From NCBI GenBank assembly GCA_016213505.1, contig JACRAF010000006.1, positions 56,702 to 120,701 on the forward strand: a stretch of DNA of 64,000 bases, read 5' to 3'. The position numbers were made by a program, and so were the translations under genes. The notes beneath the pieces are model-generated. The model ran no database searches. It was not told the DNA's origin and was given only the letters and a program-made list of their open reading frames with translations. Below, piece after piece: positions 27,196 to 35,931 of this stretch; within the stretch, counting starts at the first letter, position 1; each line of letters opens with the position of its first letter. The stretch comes from Devosia nanyangense. Lineage in GTDB: Bacteria; Pseudomonadota; Alphaproteobacteria; Rhizobiales; Devosiaceae.

Positions 27196-28509
27196 ATGGC
27201 CGATCTCTTCGTGGTTGAGCGGAATGAGCCGGCGGACAGTCCGCTGGCCGACCGCTTGCGCCCGAAAACCCTCGACGAGGTCATCGGCCAGCGCCACCTG
27301 CTCGGGCCGGACGGCACGTTGCGGCGGATGATCGCCTCGGGCCGGCTGGGCTCGCTGATCCTGTGGGGGCCGCCGGGCACCGGCAAGACCACTGTGGCGC
27401 GGCTGCTGGCGGCCGAGGTGGACTATCGCTTCAAGCAGATCTCGGCGGTGTTCTCGGGTGTCGCGGATTTGAAGAAGGTGTTCGAGGAGGCGCGCTTCGA
27501 GCGGCTCAGCGGGCACAAGACGCTGCTGTTCGTCGACGAAATCCACCGCTTCAACCGGGCCCAGCAGGACGGCTTTCTGCCGGTGATGGAAGACGGCACC
27601 GTGGTGCTGGTCGGCGCCACCACCGAGAACCCGAGTTTCGAACTCAACGCGGCGCTCTTGTCGCGGGCGCAGGTGCTGCGCTTCGAGTCGTTCGGACCGG
27701 AGGACCTGGCGCTGATGGCGGGTCGCGCCGAAGCGGCGCTCGGACAAAGGCTGCCCCTCGACGACGACGCCAGAACGGCGCTCTACGAATTGGCCGATGG
27801 CGACGGCCGGGCATTGCTCGGGCTGATCGAGGAGGTGTTCGCGGCGACCAAATCCGGCGAAGTGCTCGACAAGGCCGGCCTGCTGCAGGTGGTGCAACGG
27901 CGCGCGCCGATCTACGACAAGAAGCAGGACGGGCACTACAACCTGATTTCGGCGCTGCACAAGACGGTGCGCGGCAGTGATCCGGATGCAGCGCTTTACT
28001 ATCTGGCGCGCATGCTGGTCGCCGGCGAGGACCCGCTGTTTTTGGCGCGGCGGCTGATCCGCATGGCGAGCGAGGATATCGGCATGGCCGACCCACAGGC
28101 GCTGCCGCTGGCGATCGCGGCACGCGATGCGTATGAGATGCTGGGCTCGCCCGAGGGCGAACTGGCGCTGGCGGAGATCACGGTCTATCTGGCGGTCGCG
28201 CCCAAATCGAACGCGGTCTATACCGCCTTCGCGGCGGCGATGGACCTCGCCAAGACCTCCGGCTCGCCGATGCCGCCGATGACCATCCTCAACGCCCCGA
28301 CAAAGCTGATGAAGGGGCAGGGGTACGGCGAGGGCTATCAGTACGACCACGACACGCCGGAGGGGTTTTCCGGGCAGGAATACTTCCCCGAAAAGCTCGG
28401 CCGGCAGGAATTCTACCGCCCGGTGGAGCGCGGTTTCGAGCGCGAGATCATCAAACGGCTTGAGTATTTTGCCCGGTTGAGGGCAAAGAGGGCCGAAGAT
28501 CAGGCCTGA
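27196..28509 (+). CDS. rarA: Replication-associated recombination protein A (RarA/MgsA)
   Basis: RarA is an AAA+ ATPase acting at stalled replication forks. The 437-residue protein has LADRLRPKTLDEVIGQRHLLGP at the start, Walker A GPPGTGKTT (residues 58-66), Walker B LLFVDEIHRFN, the sensor region VVLVGATTENPSFELN and a C-terminal tetramerisation part with YDKKQDGHYNLISALHK. The ATG at 27196 gives the family N-terminus; a much longer frame upstream runs through degP in the wrong frame. crcB follows 9 bp later. Confidence 0.95.
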   Translation: MADLFVVERNEPADSPLADRLRPKTLDEVIGQRHLLGPDGTLRRMIASGRLGSLILWGPPGTGKTTVARLLAAEVDYRFKQISAVFSGVADLKKVFEEARFERLSGHKTLLFVDEIHRFNRAQQDGFLPVMEDGTVVLVGATTENPSFELNAALLSRAQVLRFESFGPEDLALMAGRAEAALGQRLPLDDDARTALYELADGDGRALLGLIEEVFAATKSGEVLDKAGLLQVVQRRAPIYDKKQDGHYNLISALHKTVRGSDPDAALYYLARMLVAGEDPLFLARRLIRMASEDIGMADPQALPLAIAARDAYEMLGSPEGELALAEITVYLAVAPKSNAVYTAFAAAMDLAKTSGSPMPPMTILNAPTKLMKGQGYGEGYQYDHDTPEGFSGQEYFPEKLGRQEFYRPVERGFEREIIKRLEYFARLRAKRAEDQA

Positions 28510-28518
28510 GCGGACGAA

Positions 28519-28899
28519 ATGAACGCATATCTCTTGGTTGGCCTCGGCGGCGCGCTGGGCTCGATGGCGCGCTATGGCGGCGGCGTGCTGGTCGGGCGGG
28601 TGTGGAGTTCGTCGTTCCCGCTGGGGACGCTGCTCATCAATATTGCCGGGTCGATGGCGATGGGGTTGTTCATCGGCTACCTGGCGCGGACGACGCCGGC
28701 CTGGCAGGCCGATGCGCGGCTGTTCGTGGCGGTCGGGGTCTTTGGCGGGTTCACGACGTTCTCGTCGTTCTCGCTCGATGCGATTGCGATGATCGAGCGT
28801 GGCGAGTTCGGACCGGCGCTGCTCTATGTGCTGGTCTCGGTGGCCGTCGCCATCGTCGCACTCTATCTCGGCCTGGTCGTGATGCGGGGGCACGCATGA
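28519..28899 (+). CDS. crcB: Fluoride channel CrcB/Fluc
   Basis: This 126-residue protein with four membrane helices exports fluoride as an antiparallel dimer. Family motifs are GGALGSMARYG at the start, LGTLLINIAGS in helix 2 and GVFGGFTTFSSFS, which forms the pore Phe-box region. There is no fluoride riboswitch, since only 9 bp separate it from rarA. It overlaps the pseudouridine synthase gene as ATGA. Confidence 0.93.
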   Translation: MNAYLLVGLGGALGSMARYGGGVLVGRVWSSSFPLGTLLINIAGSMAMGLFIGYLARTTPAWQADARLFVAVGVFGGFTTFSSFSLDAIAMIERGEFGPALLYVLVSVAVAIVALYLGLVVMRGHA

Positions 28900-29882
28900 G
28901 CGGCGCGCGCCAGCAGGCGGTCGGGCGCGACGAAGACGGCATGCGGCTCGACCGTTGGTTCGGCGTGCATTTCCCGCAGGTGACGTTCGGGCATCTGCAA
29001 AAGCTGATCCGCACCGGCCAGGTCAGGATCGACAGCGGCCGGGCCAAGACCAATTCGCGACTCGCGGCCGGGCAAATGGTAAGGGTGCCTCCGCTCGATG
29101 CGGAAGTCCGCCGGATCGAACAGAAGGCCGACTCGAACGACGCGGCATTCCTGCGCGATCTCATCCTCTACGAGGACGACGAACTCTACGTCTTCAACAA
29201 GCCGGCGGGGCTCGCCTCGCAGGGCGGCAGCGGCACCAAGCGGCACATGGACGGGTTGCTCAAAAGCCTGCCCAACAAGCAGGGCGAAGCGCCACGGCTG
29301 GTGCATCGGCTCGATCGTGACACCTCGGGCGTCCTGGTGGTGGCCAAGACGCGTGCTTCTGCGGCGCATTTTGGAGCGGTGTTCCGGTCGCGCTCGGCGC
29401 GGAAGATCTACTGGGCGGTGGTCTACAGCATTCCCAACCCGCGGCAGGGCAGCATCTCGTGTTTTCTCGCCAAGCAGATCGTCGGCGATACCGAGCAGAT
29501 GGCGGTGGTCGAACAGAACTATCCCGGCGCGCAGCATTCGATGACCTACTACTCGACGACGGACGTCGCCGCTCGCCGCTTCGCCTGGGTGACGCTGAAG
29601 CCGGTGACCGGCCGCACGCATCAGCTCCGCGTCCACATGATGCAGCTCGGCAATCCGATCATCGGCGATCCGCGCTACTTCAACATCGAGAACTGGCAGG
29701 GCGCGCCGGGGCTGGGCGAGGGGTTGCATCTGCATGCCCGCCGTATCCGGCTGCCGCTGAGGAGCGGCAAGGAGATCGACATCAGCGCGCCGCTGCCGCC
29801 GCATATGCAGCAGAGTTTTGACGCGCTCGGGTTCGATGCCAACCGCTTCGATGTCAAGGACCAGGACCCGGAAGACGAATGA
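28896..29882 (+). CDS. RluA-family 23S rRNA pseudouridine synthase (RluC-like)
   Basis: The enzyme isomerises uridine to pseudouridine in large-subunit rRNA. The 328-residue product has an N-terminal S4 RNA-binding domain (MRLDRWFGVHFPQVTFGHLQKLIRTGQVRID) and the catalytic motif HRLDRDTSG, with the active aspartate D140. Later blocks GRTHQLRVHMMQLGNPIIGDPRY and LHLHARRI are usual for the RluC/RluD group. The exact target uridine is not determined. The start overlaps crcB (ATGA) and the end overlaps the HAD gene (ATGA). Confidence 0.9.
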   Translation: MSGARQQAVGRDEDGMRLDRWFGVHFPQVTFGHLQKLIRTGQVRIDSGRAKTNSRLAAGQMVRVPPLDAEVRRIEQKADSNDAAFLRDLILYEDDELYVFNKPAGLASQGGSGTKRHMDGLLKSLPNKQGEAPRLVHRLDRDTSGVLVVAKTRASAAHFGAVFRSRSARKIYWAVVYSIPNPRQGSISCFLAKQIVGDTEQMAVVEQNYPGAQHSMTYYSTTDVAARRFAWVTLKPVTGRTHQLRVHMMQLGNPIIGDPRYFNIENWQGAPGLGEGLHLHARRIRLPLRSGKEIDISAPLPPHMQQSFDALGFDANRFDVKDQDPEDE

Positions 29883-30544
29883 GACTGGTGATCTTCGACC
29901 TCGATGGAACGCTGATCGACTCGGTGCAGCTGATCGTCGAGACGGTCACGGCGTCGTTCAAGGACGTCGGCGATCCGCCGCCCGACGAAAGGACGATCCG
30001 CTCGATCTCCGGTATCACCCTCGACGACGCCATGAAGGTCCTCGCGCCCGGTGCCGACGCGGCGCGGGTTGCGGCGATCGCCGAGGCGTACCGCAAGCGC
30101 TATCGCGCCACCGAGGGCAGCCGCGAGCCGCTGTTCGCCGGTGCGCTTGCGGCGCTCGACCGGCTACAGGCTGAACCGGAGACTGTCCTCGCCGTCGCGA
30201 CGGGCAAGGGGTATCGCAGCGCCGTTACGCTGCTCGAGCGGCACGGCATCGTCGGCCGGTTCCAGTCGGTGCAGACGCCGGATCACAATCGGGGCAAACC
30301 CGATCCGCAGATGATCGAAACGGCGATGGAGAAGGCAGGAGCGAATGGCGCTCAGACCGCGATGATCGGTGATACGGTGCATGACATGCGGATGGCGAGG
30401 GCTGCCGGCGTCAAGGCGATCGGGGTTGCCTGGGGCTATCACGAAATTGCCGAGCTGCACGCCGAAGGTGCCGACCTCGTCATCGAGCGCTTCGACCAGC
30501 TCGACGGGGCGCTTGACCAATTGTTGGGAGTTGCCGATGCGTGA
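29879..30544 (+). CDS. HAD-family hydrolase, phosphoglycolate-phosphatase-like
   Basis: This 221-residue phosphatase of the haloacid dehalogenase superfamily (subfamily IA) has motif I FDLDGTLIDS (nucleophile D7, D9), a helical cap, motif II AVATGKG, a motif III lysine in the QTPDHNRGKPDPQM region and motif IV MIGDTVHDM. It is coupled to the pseudouridine synthase gene (ATGA) and overlaps the ATP12 gene by 8 bp. The substrate is likely a small phosphorylated metabolite and cannot be named from sequence. Confidence 0.88.
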   Translation: MRLVIFDLDGTLIDSVQLIVETVTASFKDVGDPPPDERTIRSISGITLDDAMKVLAPGADAARVAAIAEAYRKRYRATEGSREPLFAGALAALDRLQAEPETVLAVATGKGYRSAVTLLERHGIVGRFQSVQTPDHNRGKPDPQMIETAMEKAGANGAQTAMIGDTVHDMRMARAAGVKAIGVAWGYHEIAELHAEGADLVIERFDQLDGALDQLLGVADA

Positions 30545-31313
30545 GTTTCTCGACGACGCCCACCAGCATCGCGAGGACGGCTACGGGCGGGTCCAGGCGC
30601 GGGAGAAGCGTCAGCTGCCCAAGCGGTTCTACAAAGCGGCCGCTGTCAGGCCGATGGACGGCGGCTTCGCGGTCGTTCTCGACGGCAAGGTGCCCAAGAC
30701 GCCGGGCCTGAAGGCGGTGGTCGTCCTCACGGAAGCCCTCGCCGCGGCGATGGCGGCGGAGTGGGCGGCGCAGGGCGAGTTCGTCGATCCCGAAACGATG
30801 CCGCTGACGCGGATCGTCAATTCGGCGGTCGAGGCGGGCGAGGCGACGATCCCGGCGCTGCGCGAGGAAATCGTCAAATTCGCCGGCAACGACCTGCTCC
30901 TTTACCGTGTCGACGGTCCCGCCGCGCTGGTCCGGCGGCACGAGGAAATCTGGGATGCGGTGCTGATCAAGCTGGCGCGCCACTTCGGCGTCGCGTTCCA
31001 GCCGACTATCGGCATCGTGCACCAGCCGCAGCCGGCGGCGACGCTGGTGCGGCTCGCCAAGGCGCTCGAGGACGAGGGGCTGTTCGTGTTGAACGCGCTC
31101 AACGTCGTCACCTCGATCACCGGATCGGGGTTGCTGGCGATCGCGCTGCGGGCCGGTCTGATCGATGCCGAGGGCGTCTGGGTGGCGGCGCATGTCGATG
31201 AGGACCACAATGTCTCGCTGTGGGGCGAGATCGAAGAGATCACCACCCGACGCGCCAAGCGGCGGACGGAATTCGACGCGGCGGTGCGGCTGCTGTCGCT
31301 GCTAGACGCCTGA
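30537..31313 (+). CDS. ATP12 family F1-ATPase assembly chaperone
   Basis: ATP12 proteins bind the F1 alpha subunit during ATP synthase assembly and occur in alphaproteobacteria and mitochondria. The 258-residue product has KRFYKAAAVRPMDGGFAVVLDGKVPKTPG at the N-terminus, EWAAQGEFVDPETMPLTRIVNSA and then DLLLYRVDGPAALVRRHEEIWDAV, all family hallmarks. The ATG at 30537 is chosen because it yields the conserved start; earlier frame extension overlaps the HAD gene. It ends the crcB-rluC-HAD-ATP12 chain of overlapping genes. Confidence 0.92.
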   Translation: MREFLDDAHQHREDGYGRVQAREKRQLPKRFYKAAAVRPMDGGFAVVLDGKVPKTPGLKAVVVLTEALAAAMAAEWAAQGEFVDPETMPLTRIVNSAVEAGEATIPALREEIVKFAGNDLLLYRVDGPAALVRRHEEIWDAVLIKLARHFGVAFQPTIGIVHQPQPAATLVRLAKALEDEGLFVLNALNVVTSITGSGLLAIALRAGLIDAEGVWVAAHVDEDHNVSLWGEIEEITTRRAKRRTEFDAAVRLLSLLDA

Positions 31314-31375
31314 ATCCTCAAAACTTCCGGGACCTCTGCACGAAAACTGCAAATCGCGTCCGCATGCTTTGCCCC

Positions 31376-31561
31376 ATGCGCAACCCGATTCAGCCTTCGC
31401 CCGACCGCCCCATCCCGCTGCCCGATTGCATCCTGATGGACGCCTGGTGGGCCGACCGGCGGGACCGGGAGCGTGAGCGGTCGCCTTCGGTCCTGCGCCT
31501 TGTCACCGGCGAGAGGGCAGAGGGCCATGACCGACCTGACGCAGGACAGCGGGGCCGCTGA
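31376..31561 (+). CDS. Possible small ORF before the DUF4173 gene
   Basis: A 61-codon frame begins MRNPIQPSPDRPIPLPDC and is followed by an Arg/Asp/Glu-rich stretch. Its end overlaps the next gene by 35 bp in another frame. It fills most of the 213-bp gap between ATP12 and DUF4173. I see no family signature, and GC-rich DNA easily gives such frames. Confidence 0.3.
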   Translation: MRNPIQPSPDRPIPLPDCILMDAWWADRRDRERERSPSVLRLVTGERAEGHDRPDAGQRGR

Positions 31562-33083
31562 CCAGTCGATCTGGAACCGGCGGACGCTGGCGGCGGGCGC
31601 GGCTCTCGCGGCGCTCATCGTGCTCGGCGATGTCCTGTTCTGGCACCAGGCGGGCGGGGTCAACGTTCTCGTCTTCCTTATCGCCGTGATTTTCGGAATC
31701 GTCGCGCTCTACCCAAACAGGTTCGGCGATGGAAACACGGTTCTTCTGCTCGTCGTCGCGCTGGTCGGCACGATGCCGCTGTTCGAGACGCTGAGCCCAT
31801 GGGGGCTGCTGACGGCGCAAGGCGGCATCACGCTGCTGGCGCTCGGGATATCGGGCCATCTGCCACGATTCGAGGATTGGCCGGGCGCCTTCACCCGCTT
31901 CGGCGTGTTGGCGCCGCTTCGGCTGGTCGGCGATGGTCTGCGGGCGCTCAGCGAGGGCGGCCGGCAGAAGGCCGGCGGCAGATTGCTGCGGGCCGCGCTC
32001 GTCTGGCTCGTACCCGTGGCATTCGCGGTGATGTTCGCCTGGCTGTTCGCCACGGCCAATCCGGTCATCGAGCTCGCGCTGCGGGCGATCCGGCTCGACC
32101 GGTTGCTCGATCTGCTGGACCCGGCGCGCATCGTCCTCTGGTGCCTGATTGCGCTGCTCTGCTGGCCGTTCCTAGCGCCGAGGCTGCTGCAATGGACGGC
32201 CTTGCCGCAGGTGCAGGTACAGGGGCCGGCGCTGCCGCGGACCGAGAGCCTTATCTTCGGCCGCGCCGCCATCCGCAATTCGCTGCTCGTCTTCAACGCC
32301 ATGTTCGCGGTGCAGACCGCGCTCGATCTGATCTATCTGTGGGGCGGCGTCCGGCTTCCGGATGGGATGAGCCACGCCGAGTATGCCCATCGCGGCGCCT
32401 ATCCCCTGATCGTCACGGCGATCCTTGCCGGAGCCTTCGTCCTCGCCGCCATGCGGACGAACGGGCCGGGCAAATCCTCGCCGTTGATCCGCAGCCTGGT
32501 CTACCTCTGGATCGCGCAGAACGTCTGGCTGGTGGTCTCCTCGCTGCTGCGGCTGGAGCTCTATGTCGAGGTCTACTATTTGAGCGAGATGCGGATCGCC
32601 GCCGCCATCTGGATGGGGCTGGTCGGCATCGGTCTGGTGCTGATCGTCGTCAAGATCGCGCTCGACAAGTCGAACAAGTGGCTGGTGACGAGCAACATGG
32701 TCGCCCTGTCGCTGACGCTGTGGGGCGTGAGCTGGCTCGATCTGCAGTCGCTCATCGCCGTCTACAATGTGCGGCACTCCTACGAGATGCGGGGGGAGGG
32801 CCTGCCGCTCGACCAATACTACACGTCCGATCTCGGGCCGGCGGCGATCCCCGCCCTCGACGAGTTCCTCACGAGCGCCAGGTTCGCCAGCCTGTCGAGC
32901 CTGACGACGTTCAGCCTGCTGCGCGGGGAACTGACCGATCGCGTCCTCTATCGCGATCCGTCGGGTGGGGAAGTCTATCTGTTCAGGCAGAGCTGGCACG
33001 GCTGGACGTGGCGTGGGGATCGGCTGAACCAGTACCTGCTGCAACATCCATTTGCGCCGGACACCGCGGACGCTATTGATTAA
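31527..33083 (+). CDS. DUF4153/DUF4173 polytopic membrane protein
   Basis: This 518-residue protein has about twelve hydrophobic segments in the first 400 residues and a soluble C-terminal part of about 110 residues containing YYTSDLGPAAIPALDEFL. It matches the DUF4173 (DUF4153-like) pattern, including ESLIFGRAAIRNSLLVFNAMFAVQTALDLIYLWGG. A response regulator begins 3 bp after it, then a kinase, so the three are one operon and the membrane protein may be the sensor partner or target. The ATG at 31527 has GAGGG upstream. Confidence 0.8.
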   Translation: MTDLTQDSGAADQSIWNRRTLAAGAALAALIVLGDVLFWHQAGGVNVLVFLIAVIFGIVALYPNRFGDGNTVLLLVVALVGTMPLFETLSPWGLLTAQGGITLLALGISGHLPRFEDWPGAFTRFGVLAPLRLVGDGLRALSEGGRQKAGGRLLRAALVWLVPVAFAVMFAWLFATANPVIELALRAIRLDRLLDLLDPARIVLWCLIALLCWPFLAPRLLQWTALPQVQVQGPALPRTESLIFGRAAIRNSLLVFNAMFAVQTALDLIYLWGGVRLPDGMSHAEYAHRGAYPLIVTAILAGAFVLAAMRTNGPGKSSPLIRSLVYLWIAQNVWLVVSSLLRLELYVEVYYLSEMRIAAAIWMGLVGIGLVLIVVKIALDKSNKWLVTSNMVALSLTLWGVSWLDLQSLIAVYNVRHSYEMRGEGLPLDQYYTSDLGPAAIPALDEFLTSARFASLSSLTTFSLLRGELTDRVLYRDPSGGEVYLFRQSWHGWTWRGDRLNQYLLQHPFAPDTADAID

Positions 33084-33086
33084 CGC

Positions 33087-33767
33087 ATGCCGCGCATCCT
33101 GATCGCCGACGACGAGCCGAACATCCGCGAGGTGATCACGTTCGCGCTCGAACGCGCCGGGTTCGCCACGGCGACGGCGCGCAACGGCGTCGAGGCGCTG
33201 CAGCAGTTCCGGCGCGGGCCGCTCGATCTCATCATCCTCGATATCGGCATGCCGGAGATGGACGGGCTCGAAGTCTGCCGGCAGGTTCGGCGCACGTCGG
33301 AGGTGCCGATCCTGTTCCTCAGCGCCCGCGACGAGGAGATCGACCGCGTGCTCGGGCTGGAAATCGGCGGCGACGACTATGTGACCAAACCCTTCAGCGC
33401 GCGCGAGCTGGTGGCCCGGGTCAACGTCATCCTCAAGCGGGCGCGGGGCGGCGCAAAAGCTGCGGCAGCGCTGAACCACGGCAAGGTGCGCCTCGATACG
33501 GCGCGGCACGGCGTCTGGTTTGGCGAGACGCCGCTGACGCTCACGGCGCTCGAGTTCGAGATTCTGTCGGCGCTGCTGGCGCGGCCGGAAGTGGTGTTCA
33601 GCCGCGAGCAGATCATGGAGGCGGCGTACGGGGCAGGAACCTACGTATCCGACCGCACCATCGACAGCCACATCCGCAACCTCCGCGCCAAGTTCGCCGA
33701 GGCGGGGTGCTCGACCATCGTCGAGACCGTGCACGGCGTCGGCTTCCGGCTGGGGAGTGCGGACTGA
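33087..33767 (+). CDS. OmpR-family response regulator
   Basis: This 226-residue regulator has a receiver domain with phosphoacceptor D52 (LIILDIGMPEMDG), acidic pocket D8/D9 and the conserved lysine in DYVTKPFS (about K101). The C-terminal winged helix contains LTLTALEFEILSALLARPEVVFSR and VETVHGVGFRL. It starts 3 bp after the DUF4173 gene and overlaps the kinase gene (TGATG), so it is the kinase's cognate partner. Confidence 0.92.
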   Translation: MPRILIADDEPNIREVITFALERAGFATATARNGVEALQQFRRGPLDLIILDIGMPEMDGLEVCRQVRRTSEVPILFLSARDEEIDRVLGLEIGGDDYVTKPFSARELVARVNVILKRARGGAKAAAALNHGKVRLDTARHGVWFGETPLTLTALEFEILSALLARPEVVFSREQIMEAAYGAGTYVSDRTIDSHIRNLRAKFAEAGCSTIVETVHGVGFRLGSAD

Positions 33768-34759
33768 TGGCGGCGGCGCGCGTCCCGCAGAAATGGCGGC
33801 CGACGCTGACGATGATCGTCTTCGCCGTGTTGCTGACGGTGCTGGCGCTGCCGGCGGCGATCGTCGTCTGGTTCCGCTCGCTCGACAATACGGCCAGCCA
33901 GATGGGACCGATCGAACTGGGGGCCCTGGGTGTCGCTCTGGTGCTGACGGTGGTGATCGGGGTGGTGTTTTCGCGCACCATCACCGGCCCGATCAATGCG
34001 CTGGTCAGGCGCACTGAAGAAATCGGACGCGGCGGGCGCGCCGCCATCAGGGCGTCCGAGCAGCAGGGGACGCGCGAGATCGCGACGCTGAGCCAGAGCT
34101 TTCTCGACCTGGCGGAACGGCTGGTGGATCGGACCGAATATGTGTCGTCCTTCGCCGCGCATGTGAGCCACGAACTCAAATCGCCGGTGACGGCGATCCG
34201 CGGCTCGGCGGAACTGCTGCGCGATGCCGAAATGAGCGCCCAGGAACGGCGCAAATTCCTCGACCACATCATCGCCGACAGCGACCGGCTGGCGGCGCTG
34301 CTCGAGCGGCTGCGCGAGCTGGCGCGGGCCGACCTCGACCTGGTCTCGGGGACGGCGACGCTGCGGCTGCTGATGGCTGAACAGCGCAGGATGCCGGTGG
34401 TGAGCTTTGCCGGCGAGATCGACACGCCGTTCACGCTAGGACCGGAGGCGGCGAAGGCGGTGTTCAGCCAGCTCATCGGCAATGCGACCGAACACGGTGC
34501 GACCGAGGTGGCCGTGTCCGCCCGGCGACAGGACGGCATGCTGCGCATCCGGGTCGCCGACAACGGGGCGGGGATCTCGCCCGGCAACCGCGACCGCATT
34601 TTCGAGCCGTTCTTCACCACCCGTCGCGAGGCGGGGGGAACCGGGATGGGGCTGCAGATCGTGCGCGCCATGCTGGCCGCCCATGGCGGCACGATCGATC
34701 TGGCGCCGTCGGAGGCTGGAGCGGCGTTCGAAATCCAGGTGCCGCTGGCGATAGTTTAG
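33767..34759 (+). CDS. Sensor histidine kinase with almost no periplasmic domain
   Basis: This 330-residue kinase has two membrane helices (about residues 14-36 and 51-69) with only some 14 residues between them, then a HAMP-like linker, the H-box FAAHVSHELKSP (H135) and the ATP-binding boxes QLIGNATEHGA, DNGAGISP and GGTGMGLQIV. The lack of an external sensor domain suggests sensing within the membrane or through the DUF4173 neighbour. The start at 33767 overlaps the regulator stop (TGATG). Confidence 0.9.
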   Translation: MAAARVPQKWRPTLTMIVFAVLLTVLALPAAIVVWFRSLDNTASQMGPIELGALGVALVLTVVIGVVFSRTITGPINALVRRTEEIGRGGRAAIRASEQQGTREIATLSQSFLDLAERLVDRTEYVSSFAAHVSHELKSPVTAIRGSAELLRDAEMSAQERRKFLDHIIADSDRLAALLERLRELARADLDLVSGTATLRLLMAEQRRMPVVSFAGEIDTPFTLGPEAAKAVFSQLIGNATEHGATEVAVSARRQDGMLRIRVADNGAGISPGNRDRIFEPFFTTRREAGGTGMGLQIVRAMLAAHGGTIDLAPSEAGAAFEIQVPLAIV

Positions 34760-34786
34760 AACGGTTCCAGGGACGGTCGTTTTAAG

Positions 34787-34816
34787 TTGACACCGCAGCT
34801 CCACTTTCACTATCTG
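34787..34816 (+). promoter_or_regulatory. Possible promoter of the iron ABC operon
   Basis: A perfect -35 TTGACA (34787-34792) is followed after 18 bases by TATCTG, a weak -10. A start near 34823 would give a leader of about 27 nt before the binding-protein ATG. I saw no clear Fur or Irr box. Confidence 0.35.
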
Positions 34817-34849
34817 CCCCGCATCCACCAAGGTTTCCGCGAGGTTTCG

Positions 34850-35845
34850 ATGCGCTTTCGTCTTCCCATCATGGCCGGTCTGATCGCCGCGCTTGCATTG
34901 CCGGTTCTGGCCCAGGACGACGGGCTGATCGTCTACAACGCGCAACACGAATCGCTGACGCAGGAATGGGCCGACGGCTTCACCAAAGCGACGGGCATCA
35001 AGGTGACGCTGCGCCATGGCGGCGACACCGAACTGGGCAATCAGCTCGTGCAGGAGGGGGCGTCCTCACCCGCCGACCTGTTCCTCACCGAGAACTCGCC
35101 GGCGATGGTGCTGGTCGACACGGCGGGGCTGCTCGAGCCGCTGCCGCAGGACATCCTCGACGAAGTGGGCGACAGCTTCCGCCCCTCGACGGGCAACTGG
35201 ACCGGGATCGCGGCGCGCTCGACGGTGTTCGTCTACAACAATGCGCTGCTGACCGAGGAAAAGCTGCCCAAATCGATCATGGATCTGGCCGATCCGAGCT
35301 GGAAGGGCCGCTGGGCCGCCTCGCCGTCGGGCGCCGACTTCCAGGCGATCGTGGCGGCGATGCTGTCGCTCAAGGGCGAAGAGGCAACGGCCGCCTGGCT
35401 CACGGCGATGAAGGAAAACGCCGTGGCCTATCGCGGCAACACCGCGGCGATGAAGGGCGTCAATGCCGAGGAGGTCGAAGGCGCGGTGATCTATCACTAC
35501 TATTTCTTCGGCGATAAGGCCAAGACCGGCGAGAACAGCGCCCATATCGGGCAGCTCTTCTTCAAGGGCGAGGATCCGGGCGCGTTCGTCTCGGTTTCGG
35601 CCGGCGGCGTGCTGAAATCGTCGACGCACAAGGCAGAGGCGCTGGCTTTCCTCAAGTGGATCGCCGGAGCGGACGGGCAGGCGGTTCTGCGCGACGGGAC
35701 GTCGTTCGAATACGCCGTCGGCGTGGGCGCCGCGTCGAACCCGGCATTGCCGCCGCTCGATACCCTGGGCGCGCCGAAGGTCGATCCGGCCAGCCTCGAC
35801 AGCCGCAAGGTGACCGACCTGATGACGGCCGCGGGCATCATCTGA
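34850..35845 (+). CDS. Ferric iron ABC transporter substrate-binding protein
   Basis: This 331-residue periplasmic protein of the FbpA/AfuA type delivers Fe3+ to an inner-membrane permease. It has a signal peptide (LPIMAGLIAALALPVLAQ, cut near residue 22), a mature start GLIVYNAQHESLTQEW, and the paired tyrosines near VIYHYYFFGDK that bind iron in the family. The ATG at 34850 is used; an upstream TTG is part of the -35 box. The permease and ATPase genes follow. Iron specificity is inferred from the family; related proteins carry other anions or thiamine. Confidence 0.88.
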   Translation: MRFRLPIMAGLIAALALPVLAQDDGLIVYNAQHESLTQEWADGFTKATGIKVTLRHGGDTELGNQLVQEGASSPADLFLTENSPAMVLVDTAGLLEPLPQDILDEVGDSFRPSTGNWTGIAARSTVFVYNNALLTEEKLPKSIMDLADPSWKGRWAASPSGADFQAIVAAMLSLKGEEATAAWLTAMKENAVAYRGNTAAMKGVNAEEVEGAVIYHYYFFGDKAKTGENSAHIGQLFFKGEDPGAFVSVSAGGVLKSSTHKAEALAFLKWIAGADGQAVLRDGTSFEYAVGVGAASNPALPPLDTLGAPKVDPASLDSRKVTDLMTAAGII

Positions 35846-35931
35846 TGCGACTTTGCCGCGCCGGGGGAGGCCTTCCGGCGGGGCCCTGAGGGTGCTATGC
35901 GGGCGGCCGGGGCGCCCGGGAAGTTCGTAAA

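Noticed and set aside
28510..28518. Fluoride riboswitch before crcB
   Set aside because: The gap to rarA is only 9 bp.
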